A stretch of 64,000 nt of DNA from Norana najaformis (GCA_964023275.1 OZ029919.1:3803367-3867366), one strand, 5' to 3'. Positions 20,871 to 63,245 are shown, counted from the stretch's first letter. The notes: generated from the sequence alone by a model not told the origin. Made by a program: numbers and translations.

Positions 20871-21474
20871 ACAGGTGCGTACTTTCCCATATAAAGACGT
20901 TCATCACTCGCAAGAGATAAATCCTTTCCGAAGAGCCATTGCCAAAAGCCCCTCCTAATCCCAACTACCAAGCCCCCTTTCAAATCCTCCCAGCAGTGGG
21001 TCCAGCGGGAGAAAGTCCCCGTCAACCAGGTCCTATTAAAAACCGCTCTCCCTACCCCAGACAGAAGCAGAGCACGAGACCATTGTGACCCGTGACCCCG
21101 TCTTTGATTGGTCACCGTAAGAAGACCCCGGATGAAGGCACCTAACCATCAAGGGGCAAAGGTTACGAAAGATGCCGTCACACTTTAGATTAAGAAATAC
21201 GAGGAATGACTGGGTGACGATGATTAGCATATAACTGCGAAGTGTTACTTAAGACTGACGTCACTCTTTCGTACCATGAGTTCCAATTAGCTACTGTGTG
21301 AAGGAATCGACAATTTTGATGTAACAGTTAACGACCGTTTCGTGGTCGCTCGGATAGGTGGGATCCTACTGGTTTACTTACTAAATTCCATGATATTTTG
21401 GTCGAATAGGGGTTATTTTACTCATCATGCTCATTGCTTAAATATTTAACAAGAAACTGGAATCATCAGTAGCA

Positions 21475-21502
21475 GAACAGACAGGCAGACAGACAGACAG
21501 GC

Positions 21503-21542
<40 letters not shown>

Positions 21543-22320
21543 TGACTGACTGACTGACTGACTGACTGACTGACTGACTGACTGACTGACTGACTGACTG
21601 ACTGACTGACTGACTGATTTGGTTGGTTGGATTTCTGTTTGAATTGGTGACGCAGTGATTGACTCTGAATAGCTAGACTGAATGTTTCATTCGCTCATTT
21701 ATCTGGGGCTTAAAAGAAAGAAAGAAAGAAAGAAAGAAAGAAAAAGAAAGAAAAGAGAAGAAAAAAGGAAGGAAGAAAAAGATAAAGGAAAAGCACAGGC
21801 AGAAATAATCACTCCTTACTCATTGGCTCAGTCGTTTGCTCTGCGGCTCAATCACAAGGCAAATGAAGGTAAGGTAAGGTAAGGCAAGGTAAGGTAAGGT
21901 AAGGCAAGGCAAGGCAAGGCAAGGTAAGGTAAGGTAAGGTAAGGCAAGGCAAGGCATAGACAGGAAGTCTTTTTCAGATAAGATCGTAATCGTATCGTAA
22001 TCTCCAAATTTCTAAAGCACTGCTTAAAAGCTAAGCTTATTCAGCTTATTCACGAGCGCTGCGTCAAGTCAGTGGGGTTGTCCAAAGATGCCATGTCAAG
22101 AACCAAGTCCAGTTGCCAGAAGACCAAAGAGAGAAAAAAAAAGACAGAGACAGAGAGACAGAGAGTGATAGAGAGAGAGAGAAGGAGAAAGGAACTGCTA
22201 GGATGGGCTGTGTTTAAGCTGAGAGAAATGGGAAGGCAAGGTAAGGTAAGGTAAGGTAAGGTGAGGTAAGGTAAGGTAAGGAAAGGTAAGGTAAGCTAAG
22301 GTAAAGTGATGCTGTCCAAT
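21475..22320. repeat. Cluster of microsatellites
   Basis: In order: (CAGA)n 21478-21540, (CTGA)n 21541-21616, (GAAA)n 21714-21770, (AAGGT/AAGGC)n 21867-21955, (GAGA) near 22130-22185 and (AAGGT)n 22233-22310. The AAGGT unit recurs at 51580-51890 and, reversed, at 57755-57930. Confidence 0.92.
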
Positions 22321-22329
22321 TCGACCTTT

Positions 22330-22500
22330 GAACTCCGATGTATGCAAATGTATCTGGTTATTTATATAGCTCCCTCATGTTCCTCCTCCGATCGGCCTAT
22401 TAAGTCCAGAGATTCGCTAGAATCCGGCCCATCATTCGAACCCATGATCGCCCAGTGAAACCGAACCGCGAACATTAGACCGCGACGCATCCGTCATCCC
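22330..22500 (-). mobile_element. tRNA-headed SINE fragment
   Basis: On the minus strand, a B-box-like CATGGGTTCGAATGATGG and a body ending in 'gagctatataaataac'. The upstream head is degenerate. Confidence 0.45.
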
Positions 22501-23400
22501 CTCTAATCAACGATTCCGAATCATTTGGTCCGTGCGACGCCGCAGGGAGCAGAGGGACCAGGATTCGACACCGTGTCCGGTTATCATGCATTGCGTAAGA
22601 CCCTCTCTGGCTGAGCCAGCTCAATGGAAACCAGACGAAACCAGCAGAGCCTATCGGTAGAAGGACTGGGTAGGTTGATGGGGAGGGATGGGGTTGTGTG
22701 CCCCTGGGTCGTGTAGAGGAGGGGGTTGGGGTAAGGGATTGGTGAAGGACAGACGAGGAATGCTTGGGCAGGCTGAATCACATTTCAGACGCACTTATTT
22801 ATCATAATACTGCGAATGCAAACAACATGTAAACATTCAGCATCTATTTATCCATTATACCAGGCATAACATATAGCATATATACATATGTATGTTCTAT
22901 ATACACGTCCTATGTATAGATATAATTCATATATATATGTATGATGATATTGATAGGCCTATGAATCTATAACATACAAAGGCCTACATATAAACTATGT
23001 ATGCAAATATGTAGAACATTAATTATGTAGGCAGAATATATTCTTTAACGCAACAGAGAATTGGACACTGGATGATGTGTATATATATATATCTATACAT
23101 GCAGTCTCCTTTATGTACATATATACATCCTCATCTAAGCTAGGCTATATATAAAAATATACATATATATACACATGTTTATATTCATATACATATGTAT
23201 AGTCTGCACTGAATACTGGTCAGTGGTACCGTGCTGGCCATAGGAGCGCTTCTAACAAAGAGCGCTGGACAGGATGACCGCTGCATAATTGAAGACAAGG
23301 TTGTGTAACGTGTTAACCCTCCCTCGCTGCTGACCCGTCTGTCCCGCCCTCGGCTGCCGACCCGCTTGTCCCGCCACCGTGAACAAAGTGGGTTAATAAA
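22500..23400. other. Gene-free AT-rich DNA upstream of the bZIP gene
   Basis: TATATA-type low-complexity sequence runs from about 22830 to 23200. Nothing coding is supported. Confidence 0.45.
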
Positions 23401-23429
23401 GGTGTGCGTCAGAAGTCAGGCTTCCTTCA

Positions 23430-23578
23430 CAGAACTATGAAAGAGTAAAGCAACCAGGGTATAGAAGAAGATCGTTGTGGTTGAGATTATGAAGGAATTT
23501 TCAAGTGGATTACCAGTCGCAGTTCCTAGGAGCAAGTGACCTTGTTCTGGAGTCGTCGCAGTTTCCCTTGGAGCTCAG
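23430..23578 (+). promoter_or_regulatory. Candidate non-coding first exon of the bZIP gene
   Basis: A consensus donor (GAGCTCAG then GTGAGT) lies at 23579, preceded by GC-rich DNA and an AATAAAGG-type AT element near 23396. A short upstream frame, MKEFSSGLPVAVPRSK then stop, lies within it. Its link to the coding exon at 25235 is inferred from position and strand. Confidence 0.25.
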
Positions 23579-23869
23579 GTGAGTTGGAGACAAAGGATTC
23601 GCGTATTGTGTCATCGCTTCTGTCTGAGTAACGCTTAGGAAACGATGATATAACTTATTGGCTTGTTTGATCAGCAGTTGACGCAATTCCTATGGTCTTA
23701 CTCAATCAGCGATTGCGGGATAGGTTTCTAGGGATCGCAGTTTGGTTTGGAATGAGATGATAGGTTCGAGTGAGATAATATCGTTAGGTTGCCCAATAAG
23801 GGTGTAAATGACTAATCATAATAAAGTATCTTCGTAATCAACAGCGTCGGGCTATAGCGGTTGACGGTC

Positions 23870-24240
23870 CAAAGCTTTGGAATTGACTGCACTTTTCAGT
23901 TCGTTCTGCTAATTCTTTGATGTCATTCAGGACTAAACTTAAGACACATCTCTTCCAACTTGCTTCCAACTCGGCGTCCTGCTCTGGCTTCCGCTCCTAC
24001 CAGGGCATTCCTCCAGGGGTCGACCCCTCTTGCTCCGCTCACCCCTACTACACCCCGTCGCTCTGCTTACCCATCGTAACCTGGCTTCTGCTTTCTCTAA
24101 CCTATTGGAATTCAACCCGGATTATCCAACGGATTATGATTTTGGATTGTGATTTTGACTTGAAACGACCATAGACTGGTGCCTTGGGCATTATGATAAC
24201 GGCGCTGTATAAGTTTTAGATTAGATTAGAAGAGATTAAG
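23870..24240 (+). mobile_element. LINE 3' end, family B, carrying a host exon piece
   Basis: The left part encodes the LINE tail (F-R-T-K-L-K-T-H-L-F-Q-L-A), and the right part has 'acctggcttctgctttctct', 'gcctt gggcattatgataac' and a GATTAGATTAG tail. A sibling without the interruption is at 28545-28795. Between them, 23967-24064 is 98 bases that match the bZIP exon. Confidence 0.75.
23967..24064 (+). repeat. 98-base copy of bZIP coding exon inside a LINE
   Basis: It is identical to 25303-25400 at 96 of 98 positions (differences at 23976 and 24036). The copy keeps the same reading direction. It interrupts the LINE where the sibling at 28545-28795 is continuous. Confidence 0.92.
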
Positions 24241-24299
24241 TATCTCTGGAGGAGAATGACCAACTCTGCTCATGTCTACAGGAAGCCTTAATTCTCTGT

Positions 24300-24535
24300 A
24301 GGACCCAGCTCAGTGGTACTTCGACGTCACCTATCTTATGAACTCACCGCTTGCAATGTCTGCATTGGCCTTCCACTCAAAAATGATAACATTCCTCTTT
24401 CACAGATCATATCCTGACTCCCCTTCTTCCTCTTATCTCTCTTTCCGCTCCATTCCCAAACATCACCCAAGTAGCTGCCACGCTGTCTCTCTCCCTCACT
24501 CTTGGATCTTGACCTGGAACTGAACCCTTTTGTTA
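24300..24535 (+). mobile_element. LINE 3' fragment related to 4640-5045
   Basis: It shares the order 'ttgcaatgtctgcat', 'cagatcatatcctgactcc', 'cttatctctctttcc' and 'actcttggatcttgacctgg' with the copies near 4.7 and 4.9 kb. Confidence 0.5.
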
Positions 24536-24904
24536 TAAGGTCCCGCTAATTTAGAGCAGCCTATTACACAATAATATGTCGATGGCGAATGACTAATATA
24601 CGAGCAGCTAATCAATTCTTAACTAAATTGAGAACAACATCTGTCCACAAAGAAAAGAAATAGCCTCCTACTTTGGAAAAACTAAAATTAAAAAATTGAA
24701 AGTATTCTATTAGATCACTATTTTGTGCTGTCATGACGGGAGCGCCTCTTAAATGTTTCTCTTGAAGTGGCGCTATTTAGATTTGCGATTACACTTACAG
24801 GTACAACATTAATTCAATAAATTAAGTGATCGATTGTAAATTCAAATAATCGATTGTACCGATTGTTTCAGACTTCGTATTGCTGTCTGGTGGAACAGTA
24901 GAAA

Positions 24905-25185
24905 TAGAGGTAGCAGGAGGAATATAAGGAAGGGAGGAAGAAGAGGAAGTAGAAGAAGAGGCGGAGGAAGAGGAAGAGGTGGAGGAGAAGAAAGAGGAAG
25001 AGGAAGAGGAGGAGGAAGAGGAAGAGGAAGAGGAGGAGAAAGAGGAAGAGGAAGAGGAGAAGAAAGAGGAAGAGAAAGAGGAGGAGAAAGAGGAAGAGGA
25101 GAAGAACGAAGAAGAGGAAGAGAAAGAGGAAGAGGAAGAGAAAGAGGAAGAGAAGGAGGAGGTGGAGAAGAAGGAAGAGGAGACT
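24905..25185 (+). repeat. Polypurine GAA/GAG tract
   Basis: Nearly 280 bases are almost pure purine (gaagaggaagaggagaag). The Glu/Lys-rich frame stops at 25224 in a frame different from the bZIP exon, so it is not taken as coding. It ends about 50 bases before the bZIP start. Confidence 0.85.
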
Positions 25186-25234
25186 CCTAGCGTCAGTTTG
25201 ATCCTTCGAGACTGCCCTCACTAACACCGTAACG

Positions 25235-26082
25235 ATGATGCACAAGACTCCGGATCCTTTCGGTGCTTTCGGCTTCGTCTCCTACGACCGCAGTACGATC
25301 GACAACTCGGCATCCTGCTCTGGCTTCCGCTCCTACCAGGGCATTCCTCCAGGGGTCGACCCCTCTTGCTCTGCTCACCCCTACTACACCCCGTCGCTCT
25401 CCTCAACCCCCTACCTCGGGTCCTTGAGCTTTCGGTCGATGGCACAACCAAACCCCCTGCCAGATTACCAGCCGTTCGTCGACTATCGCTACTACTGCAA
25501 TCAGCAGGCGACACTGGCTCCCACGTACGACAACACCCGTTACAATACCGTCTGCCACATGCTCGACACGACCCCCCAGTCGTTTCGACCCCACCACGAG
25601 CCATCCTCGTCCTTCACCGTCGATCAGGACTCGAACCCACGACCGGAACCCAACACCATAGGCCCCTCGGCCGCCTTCTCGTCGCCTCTGGTAGTTTCGT
25701 CATACTCTCCAGATGGCGTGGAGTTACTCGCCAGGGGGACAATATCGCCGGTGCGTCGCCATGGCAACACTCTGCGCTCGCCGGAAGTGGGGAAAATCGT
25801 CGCGTCGAGTTCCAGCTGCGTTTCCTCTGGCAACGAGTTCTCGAGCCCGGAAGTGACGTCACGGCAGATGAAGAAGAAGCGCCCCCTGGCTGTTCCGGAA
25901 GAGCAGAAGGACAGCCAGTACTGGGCGAAGAGGAAGAAGAACAACGAGTCGGCGAAGAAATCGCGGGAATCGAGGAGGGTCAAGGCCGCTCTGGCCGAGA
26001 AGCATCTGCAGTGTCTTGAAGAGGAGGTCAAGCGCAAGCAAAGACGATGGGAACTCCTTCACGAGGAGCTCAAACAACTCAA
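25235..26082 (+). CDS. bZIP transcription factor, PAR/NFIL3 type (coding exon)
   Basis: The frame opens at ATG 25235 (a second ATG at 25238) just after an in-frame stop at 25199. Residues 1-210 are Pro/Ser/Tyr-rich and probably disordered. From about residue 212 comes KKKRPLAVPEEQKDSQYW, then the DNA-binding basic region KRKKNNESAKKSRESRR (about residues 232-248) and the start of the leucine zipper (KHLQCLEEEVKRK and HEELKQLK). The Y-W-x-K-R-x-K-N-N-x-x-A-K-x-S-R pattern is that of NFIL3/E4BP4, CES-2, Giant and PAR bZIP factors, which act in the nucleus as DNA-binding dimers. The open frame runs on to 26176 into a TCTG microsatellite; I place the exon end at a possible donor (GTACGA, from 26083), so the rest of the zipper would be on another exon, not identified. 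A 98-base piece is duplicated upstream in a LINE. Confidence 0.82.
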
Positions 26083-26099
26083 GTACGAGGCATATATGT

Positions 26100-26105
26100 C
26101 CTGTA

Positions 26106-26138
<33 letters not shown>

Positions 26139-26490
26139 GTCTGTCTCTCTCTCTGGAGATGTTCTGGCTACATTAGTCTGCTACTACCTGATATTACCTT
26201 TTAAGAGTGGAATTCCTTTTTAGAGTGTAATTCCTTTTTAAGGGTGTAGGCCCCTAATTCCTTTTAAGAGTGGAATTCCTTTTTAGAGTGTAATTCCTTT
26301 TTAAGGGTGTAGGCCCCTAATTCCTTTTAAGAGTGTAATTCCTCATAAGAGTGTAATTCCTCATAAGTGTGTAATTCCTCATAAGAGTGTAATTCCTTTT
26401 TAGAGTGTAATTCCCTTTAAGAATATAATTCCTTTTAAGAGTGTAATTCCTTTTAAGACTGTAATTTCTTTTAAGACTGTAATTCCTTAA
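26100..26490. repeat. Microsatellite followed by AATTCCTTTTAAGAGTGT minisatellite
   Basis: (TCTG)n/(CT)n to about 26155, then many 16-18 base units of aattccttttaagagtgt. A larger unit with 'aagggtgtaggcccctaatt' occurs twice (26205-26330). It directly follows the bZIP exon. Confidence 0.9.
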
Positions 26491-26574
26491 CTATCATACG
26501 GTTGCGATCCAACTGAAGCGATTGGCTTGCATGAAATTTAACAACAACTCGTAATCACGACATGAACTTGAGAC

Positions 26575-27175
26575 TCGTGCACTTTATGCTGGTTTGCATT
26601 ACTACTCTAATTCATGCCCTTATCTGCACCAAGGTGGACTTTGGTAACGCTATCTTTGCTGGACTCTCACCTGCCAATATTTCCTAGCTTCATTCTGTTC
26701 TCAATGCTGCTGCCGGTCTTATTGGGGGCGTCCCCAGGTATGGCCATATAACTTCCTTTATGCGGGACACTCTGCACTGGCTTCCCATTCAGCAGCGTAT
26801 CCAGTTCAAGATCCTAACGGTTATGCGTAATTGTCTCGTTGGTTCTGCTCCATCATATCTTAGGGACTTCTACATTTCGGTCTCCTTGGTTCCAGGCCGT
26901 AGCACTCTCCGGTCGGCCTCCCTTGGACTCCTGACTGTCCCTCGTATGCGCACTGCTACAGCGCAGTCTAGAAGCTTTGCCTATGTTGGACCTAATAGCT
27001 GGAATCGCCTTTCCCGAAAGCTCCGGCTTTAATTCCTCGGTTTGTCCCTTCCGCAGTTTCGCAAGCGCCTGAATTCTGTATTATTTGACAATGGTCTCAC
27101 TGGTTCGGGTCGGGAGCGCCTCTGATGAGTCTGTTCTTGAAGTTGCGCTTTATAAATGTCAGATTACAATTACAA
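26575..27175 (+). mobile_element. LINE (CR1/L2-like) reverse transcriptase C-terminus and 3' UTR
   Basis: The longest family A copy. In order it encodes DFGNAIFAGLSPANIS, LHSVLNAAAGLIGGVPRYG, DTLHWLPIQQRIQFKIL and RSFAYVGPNSWNRLSRKLRL, the classical end of CR1/L2-type non-LTR reverse transcriptases. One in-frame TAG lies after ANIS, so it is dead. The tail is 'gcgctttataaatgtcagat' with ATTACAATTACAATT. Confidence 0.85.
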
Positions 27176-28544
27176 TTAGTGTCTTTCTGTATCGTAATGC
27201 GCTTAAGAGGACAGGCGCTATATAAATGCTATGAATGAAAGAATGAATGAATGAATGGATGGTTGGACAGAGGGAAGAATGGTTGGTTGGATGAAAGGAA
27301 GGATGGATGGGTGGATGGAAACAGATACAGAGCGATAGTAGAGAGTATTTTTATCAGAGACTTTAACCGTAGCATTTTTTACGAAATTACTTTCAGATCA
27401 TCATCTACTGTCTGGTAGTAGACACAACCACTGGGACTCGTACGTAGACCAGAAGCAATGAAGCCTTTTTACATCGCAATTCAAAGAAGACTTTCGCCCC
27501 CCGACCTGGCAGGAGAAGCTTCCACCAAACAGACTGTTGTCCATTCACGGGTGGAACAAAGCAATGAAGAGTGCAAATAAATTCTTGCCTTGGATATAAC
27601 AAGTCACCATTGTCTGGTTGACCATGTCTCCATTGGGAATAAACTTCTCTGCTCGACTCTCTTTGGAAAGTACGATTATGATTACGACGGTTACCTATTC
27701 CCGAAGAATGAAGGCTGCTGTGCATGTCAAGGAAAGCTGGAATTCCGAAACAGTATTCAGTGGTTAACGGTGACTTCGGCTGCCAGAGCCGTTGACGTTG
27801 ACCTTAACTAACATGAAACTTCACTGTGCCTCAATTCGGATCTCTTTCAGACCAGATCACTCATTCGTGACAGCACCACGAATTGTCAGAGATTGCCGCA
27901 TTAATTGTCTGTCTGCAGGCCACAGTTTGTGTGTTTGAGTATCAGTCGACAGCGTTAAACACTATTTTATCACAGGATTGATTTTACGTTGTCCTTGGGT
28001 GCATAAGACCTCAGGGTATAAAACATTTTAAGTATAATTATAAGATCTTAGACATAATATCGGCAAACATCAGTCACTGATGTTCTGGATGTGTTTTATT
28101 GTCTGGCTAGACTAGATAAAAATTGAAATCCCATTGGAAGATTACCGGCCCTAGACAGGTTGCCTCTCTTTTGCACTTGAGTCTCTCATTTTTGTTTCAA
28201 AATTTGCGATTCGATCGTATGACTCTGTTTTGAGTTGGCCTTGTACGATAAGACGTTTTATGTGTTGAACTATTCTAAATAATTATATAGCGCCTTCCAA
28301 AGTCCTCCAGAGGATACATTTGACTATTGTATTACATTATGTTCCTGCTCAGTAGCGTAACTAGGGACTCGCAGCTTCCACAACGGAAGGAGGGGGTCTG
28401 GACAGAACCTGAACAAGATAGGGTCCGCTCAGAACCTGATGATGGGGTGGGAAATAGGTCGAAGAGGTCTGAACTGAGAAATCCGAGGGGTGACCTGAAA
28501 TGTTAAGCTATGCCCCGTACCGGAACAGTGTTTGGCTTCAGGCA
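27176..28544. other. Gene-free DNA
   Basis: A (GAATG/GGATGG) tract lies at 27235-27310. A 79-codon plus-strand frame ends at 27811 but shows no domain. Otherwise no exon is supported. Confidence 0.4.
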
Positions 28545-28795
28545 TTCTGGGTAGCCGGTCTAAAGCTGTGGAATTCACTGCACAGTTCAATTCGTTCTGT
28601 CAGTTCTTTGATGCCATTCAGTTCTAAACGAAACAATAATCTCTTTCAACTTACTTACTCACCATAGCCTGGCTTCTGGTTTCTCTGACCTATGGGTATT
28701 CGACTCCGCTTCTCCAATGGATTACGATTTTGACTTGAAGCGACCATCGACTGATGCCGTGGGCATTATGGTAAGAGCGCTATAGAAGTATTTGT
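28545..28795 (+). mobile_element. LINE 3' end, family B, uninterrupted sibling
   Basis: It aligns along its length with 23870-24240 apart from the 98-base insert: 'tctttgatgccattcagttc', 'acttactcaccatagcctgg', 'ggattacgattttgacttga', 'gcgaccatcgactgatgcc'. It gives the ancestral state for that insertion. Confidence 0.65.
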
Positions 28796-31700
28796 TCTTT
28801 TAATTTACGCCACTGCTCTGATTACTTGTCTTCCGCAGATGTGAATGAATTTGTGATCAATTTAGTCAATCGAATCTTTATTTTTCGCAAAGTTCGAATA
28901 TAGCTACACACCTGGAAAAACTGTAAGAGATTTATTTAAAACACGAACAGCACAGTCAAAAGCATGAGCTTCAAGTGTTACGTTGAAATTTTGCACTTAC
29001 AATTTGTATGAATGAACATTTTAATTATACAGAGGTCGCGTTTCAAAATCTTCTAGAGCACGCTCTGAACACGTCCCGATATATTTAAGGAATGGGACGA
29101 GCAGAGTAACCGATAACAAAGAACAAAATGGCGGATGACAAAATGGTGATTGCAATATCGGCGATTATTTTATGAAAACTCAGCCTAGGGAAATGTTTTC
29201 ACAAAAATGAATGCAACCATAGTAGGCCTAGTTCACGTTAAACTCCAAAGTATTGGTGGTCAAAATTGCACACAAGCCTTGTTTATCCAAAACTCCAGGA
29301 TATTACCTGAAAACACGCAAATAAGTAGGTCTAACAGTATTTTAAGCGTTCGCTATATTAGCGCTTCGGTTTAATAATGGAGAACGAGTAAATTTGATCG
29401 CAATCCGCCATCTTGGTGCTTCTGTTGAATTTTGGAACGGGACCTGAGTTAATTTTATGTAGTGAGGTTTCGTTTTTAGTTATACAAAGTTTGGTTTGTA
29501 ATATATACATCTTACACGTTGCATTAAGCTTATTTGCCAATTTTACCATCATTAAATTGTATATGCTTATTACAGTAACAGAGATACACCTATTTTAGAA
29601 AACATTTTCAACGTATGCACTAATCAGCTAATTAGCACGTTAAACAATAGCCTACAGTCGGCGGTTCTTTGAATTGAACAAAGCGATTTCAGTCAAACTA
29701 GATTATTCACGAAACAAATTTGCATTTATTTGCATAAAACTGTATCACATTGCAATACTCCTAATACTGAGAGCACCTCCGAAGTTACGATAATTATTTA
29801 AGAAAATGGAAATAGTAGTAATCAAATTGTTCTCGCTTGTGCATGCAACTCTCGCAACTTGATTCGACAGACAATGAAGAAATTATTTCTGTTTCTTTCA
29901 TGTCATCCATTTATCGAAGACATTCTTGATCATCCCACGAGCATATGAGTTCTTTTCGAACTGCTGAGAAATTAGTTTTTTACTTAACACTAATCTACCG
30001 TACAGTTGCGAGGTTTAATTTACAACACAGGGCAGGAACTACTTATGCTAAACCACAATATTTAGATAGACTATTTCGTGGAGCTGCGTTGGACTGTATT
30101 AATAAGCTGTTGGCATTTTCTCAATTACGATTATCCTATCAACCTACTGTATATTAGTCTTCTAGTCTATCCCACGCAGAACAAATTGGCAAAATATCCC
30201 TTGTGGGGAGAATCTGTATTTTAGTAATCTCTGCTCCTGGTTTGCGTCTTTTCCATTTTGTCGCATTCTTACCGAAAACGAAACAACCTTTTTTTCATAT
30301 TACTCGCCAGATAGCGCGCCCAGCGTTTCTTTAAACATCACCATTACACCATAGCCGGACTGCGCGTCTAAGTCTATTATTAGCCCTATATACTGTAGAT
30401 GTTGCAGTGTTAACATAACAGTGCTATGTTAATCAATGTGGTATTTGGGCATTCAAAGTGGTATTTGGGGATTGCATAGCACCATTTGAGACATAAGCAT
30501 ACAACGTGGGTCGTGAAATGATGTAATTCTGACGCAGGCATCACGTGACGGCGATGACGTCATATAGGTCCGCATAAGTTGGCCGGAGAAGGAAACGCCT
30601 CGACGGAGGAAAATCCACTGATGCGACTTCATAGCCCTGTTCACACACGTAAATGGAGAGTGTCAGCCAGACAGAGACAGACAGACACACGGATATAGAA
30701 AGACAGAGACAGTATTTGTGGAGCTTAGAAATTTCAGCTATTTACATTACATTACAGTGAAAAGATCGGAGAACGGCAGGAAATCTTGAACGCAGATTTT
30801 TCTAGGAAATTCTACAAACATACACTACATGCATTCAAAGATCATTCAAACTGCCTGCGCTTTTTGCGTTGTATATCTAAAAAACAAGCATTCCGAAAAA
30901 ATTATCATAATTTAGTTATTTTCAGCGGAAAGTGAGCATTTTAAATGTTAATTTAATGTCATAATTGACATTTCTTCAGCGTAATCGCGAGAATAGTAAA
31001 TTGACTAAATTCTACTTTACGCATGAGAAAGCGTGACAACAGTTGGGGTGTATCAAATACGTGTTTCAATCATTCGGCAGGTAACCATAGTGACGTCTCC
31101 TCGTCGTGTATTACGAACTATTACTTCATTACCTTCAAGAATCGAACCAAACATCTCGACTAAAATTTCGGTCACTTTTTCCACTAAGTTCTCTGCCGGA
31201 ACAACTTCGACAAGGTAGAGTTAAACAACTACACTCATTTGGAAGATAAGATTGCACTAGATTAGATTGTAACAGATTAGATTAGATAAGACTGTGGACA
31301 GAGGGCACTACCTACCTGTCGTCAGAGGGCGGTAAGTGGGGCAGCCCCTCGTGAACGCGAGCAGCAGAAGAAGAGCAGTAAACAGTCTAAGCAGGTCACC
31401 CCTTTGGATCGCCTCGACTCCATCTTAACTGAAGACGCAATTCAGAATAAAAACAGTTGAAAGAACACAGGATGCTTTGCACATGAATACTAACGAGCCT
31501 CAACATCGGATTGACCGACTTACGACGCGGATTAATTGCTTTAAATAAATAAATAACTAAATAACTAAATAAATAGTTAGAGCTTATTGTAGCGCCTATT
31601 GAGTAAGCCTATACATCACAAAAGCGATGAACATGCTAGATAATTAAATAAGGAAGTTAATAAATAAATAAATAATGTCTGTAATAAAATCTGAGAGGAG

Positions 31701-31859
31701 AGAGAAAGAGAGAGCGAGCGAGAGAGAGAGATAACGTTCGTAGAGGAGTTTGATGAACAGCGATAAAGTTACATTACCCTATGCTTGAAGAAGAAGCTGA
31801 GGAAGAACTGTCAAGAGATCTTCGGCCACCCCAAGAGGGTCACCCCGTAGATATGAAGT
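28796..31859. other. Gene-free AT-rich DNA
   Basis: No supported exon on either strand. Short tracts of GATTA near 31255-31290, AAATA near 31545-31575 and GAGA near 31695-31730 are present. Confidence 0.4.
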
Positions 31860-32010
31860 GCTAGTGACTTTTTCTTAGCCCCAGGATAGCAGGGTGGGTG
31901 TGTCCAGTCATCTCCCTCGCCGTCTGATCTTCCCACCACCAATGTATGGTCAATGTACACATCCTATAGCCGAGTTCGCTCATATTTGAGATTGCAGGTT
32001 AATTTAACAA
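31860..32010 (-). mobile_element. SINE, family 1, partial copy
   Basis: It shares with 220-462 the segments 'gtcatctccctcgccgtctg', 'atcttcccacca' and 'caatgta'. The tRNA-like head is missing. Confidence 0.5.
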
Positions 32011-32217
32011 TGTCTTCAAGAGAAATTCTTATTAATTAAGAAAGACGCGGATGCAAGTGTTCCCCTTCAAACGACACTGAATCACATAAAACTTACTTTC
32101 GCGTTGACCTTCTATTCTTACGTCTGGACTGTGTCGTGTGCTTGGATCGGTAGGCTATAAACAGACACAGTATGTGAAGTTAGAAGATATGATTTCACTA
32201 GATTAGACTAGATTAGC

Positions 32218-32482
32218 TTGTAATTTGTAATTGTAATTGTAATCTGACATTTATAAAGCGCCACTTCGAGAATAGACTCATCAGAAGCGCTCCCGACCCG
32301 AACCAGTGAGACCACTGGCAAATAATACAGACTTCAGGCGCTTGCGAAACTGCGGAAGAGACAAACTGAGGAATATTAGCCGAAGCTCTCGGGAAAGGCG
32401 ATTCCAGCTATTGGGTCCAACATAGGCAAAGCTTCTAGACTGCGCTGTAGCAGTGCGCATACGAGGGACAGCTTCAAGGTAT
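32218..32482 (-). mobile_element. LINE (CR1/L2-like) 3' end, family A
   Basis: It is the reverse complement of the end of 26575-27175: 'ataaagcgccacttcgagaa', 'cttcaggcgcttgcgaaact', 'aggcaaagcttctagactgc'. Identity looks high, suggesting a fairly young copy. Confidence 0.75.
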
Positions 32483-32611
32483 TATAGAACATGAACATAC
32501 ATACAGTATATTTATCGATGCATATGTATATGTATTTATGTACTTACGTATGTCTGCATATACTTCATAAGAACAGAACACGTGAACTATCTCTCCATTG
32601 GAGGTGGACGT

Positions 32612-32617
32612 TTTATT
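32612..32617 (-). terminator. Candidate polyadenylation signal of the active-zone scaffold gene
   Basis: AATAAA on the minus strand, about 250 bases after the stop codon at 32869-32867. The motif alone is weak evidence. Confidence 0.25.
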
Positions 32618-32866
32618 ACATGCATTTGAATATTTTAAACGTCCTCATATATACTGAGGCTTAGAAAATGAAGTCGCTAGCACTTCATACCCATGGATAT
32701 TTCTAGGGGGTAAGCTTAAAAGATAAATGTTAATGAATATTAATGTTACATAATATTAATGAATGTTACACTAGAAAACAATACAGCAGGAATTTGACAG
32801 CGTTGTCTTAAGTTTAAGTCTGATCTATTGCTTGCCTCTAGCATTTGCGATGAAGTAAGGGTAAGC

Positions 32867-63245
<30,379 letters not shown>

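Noticed and set aside
24979-25224. Glu/Lys-rich plus-strand frame before the bZIP exon
   Set aside because: A pure polypurine tract, ending in a frame different from the bZIP coding frame.
27572-27811. Cys-containing plus-strand frame of 79 codons (with GYLFPKNEGCCACQGK)
   Set aside because: No start codon of the usual kind, no matching splice sites and no recognised domain; it could be chance in a gene-free stretch.
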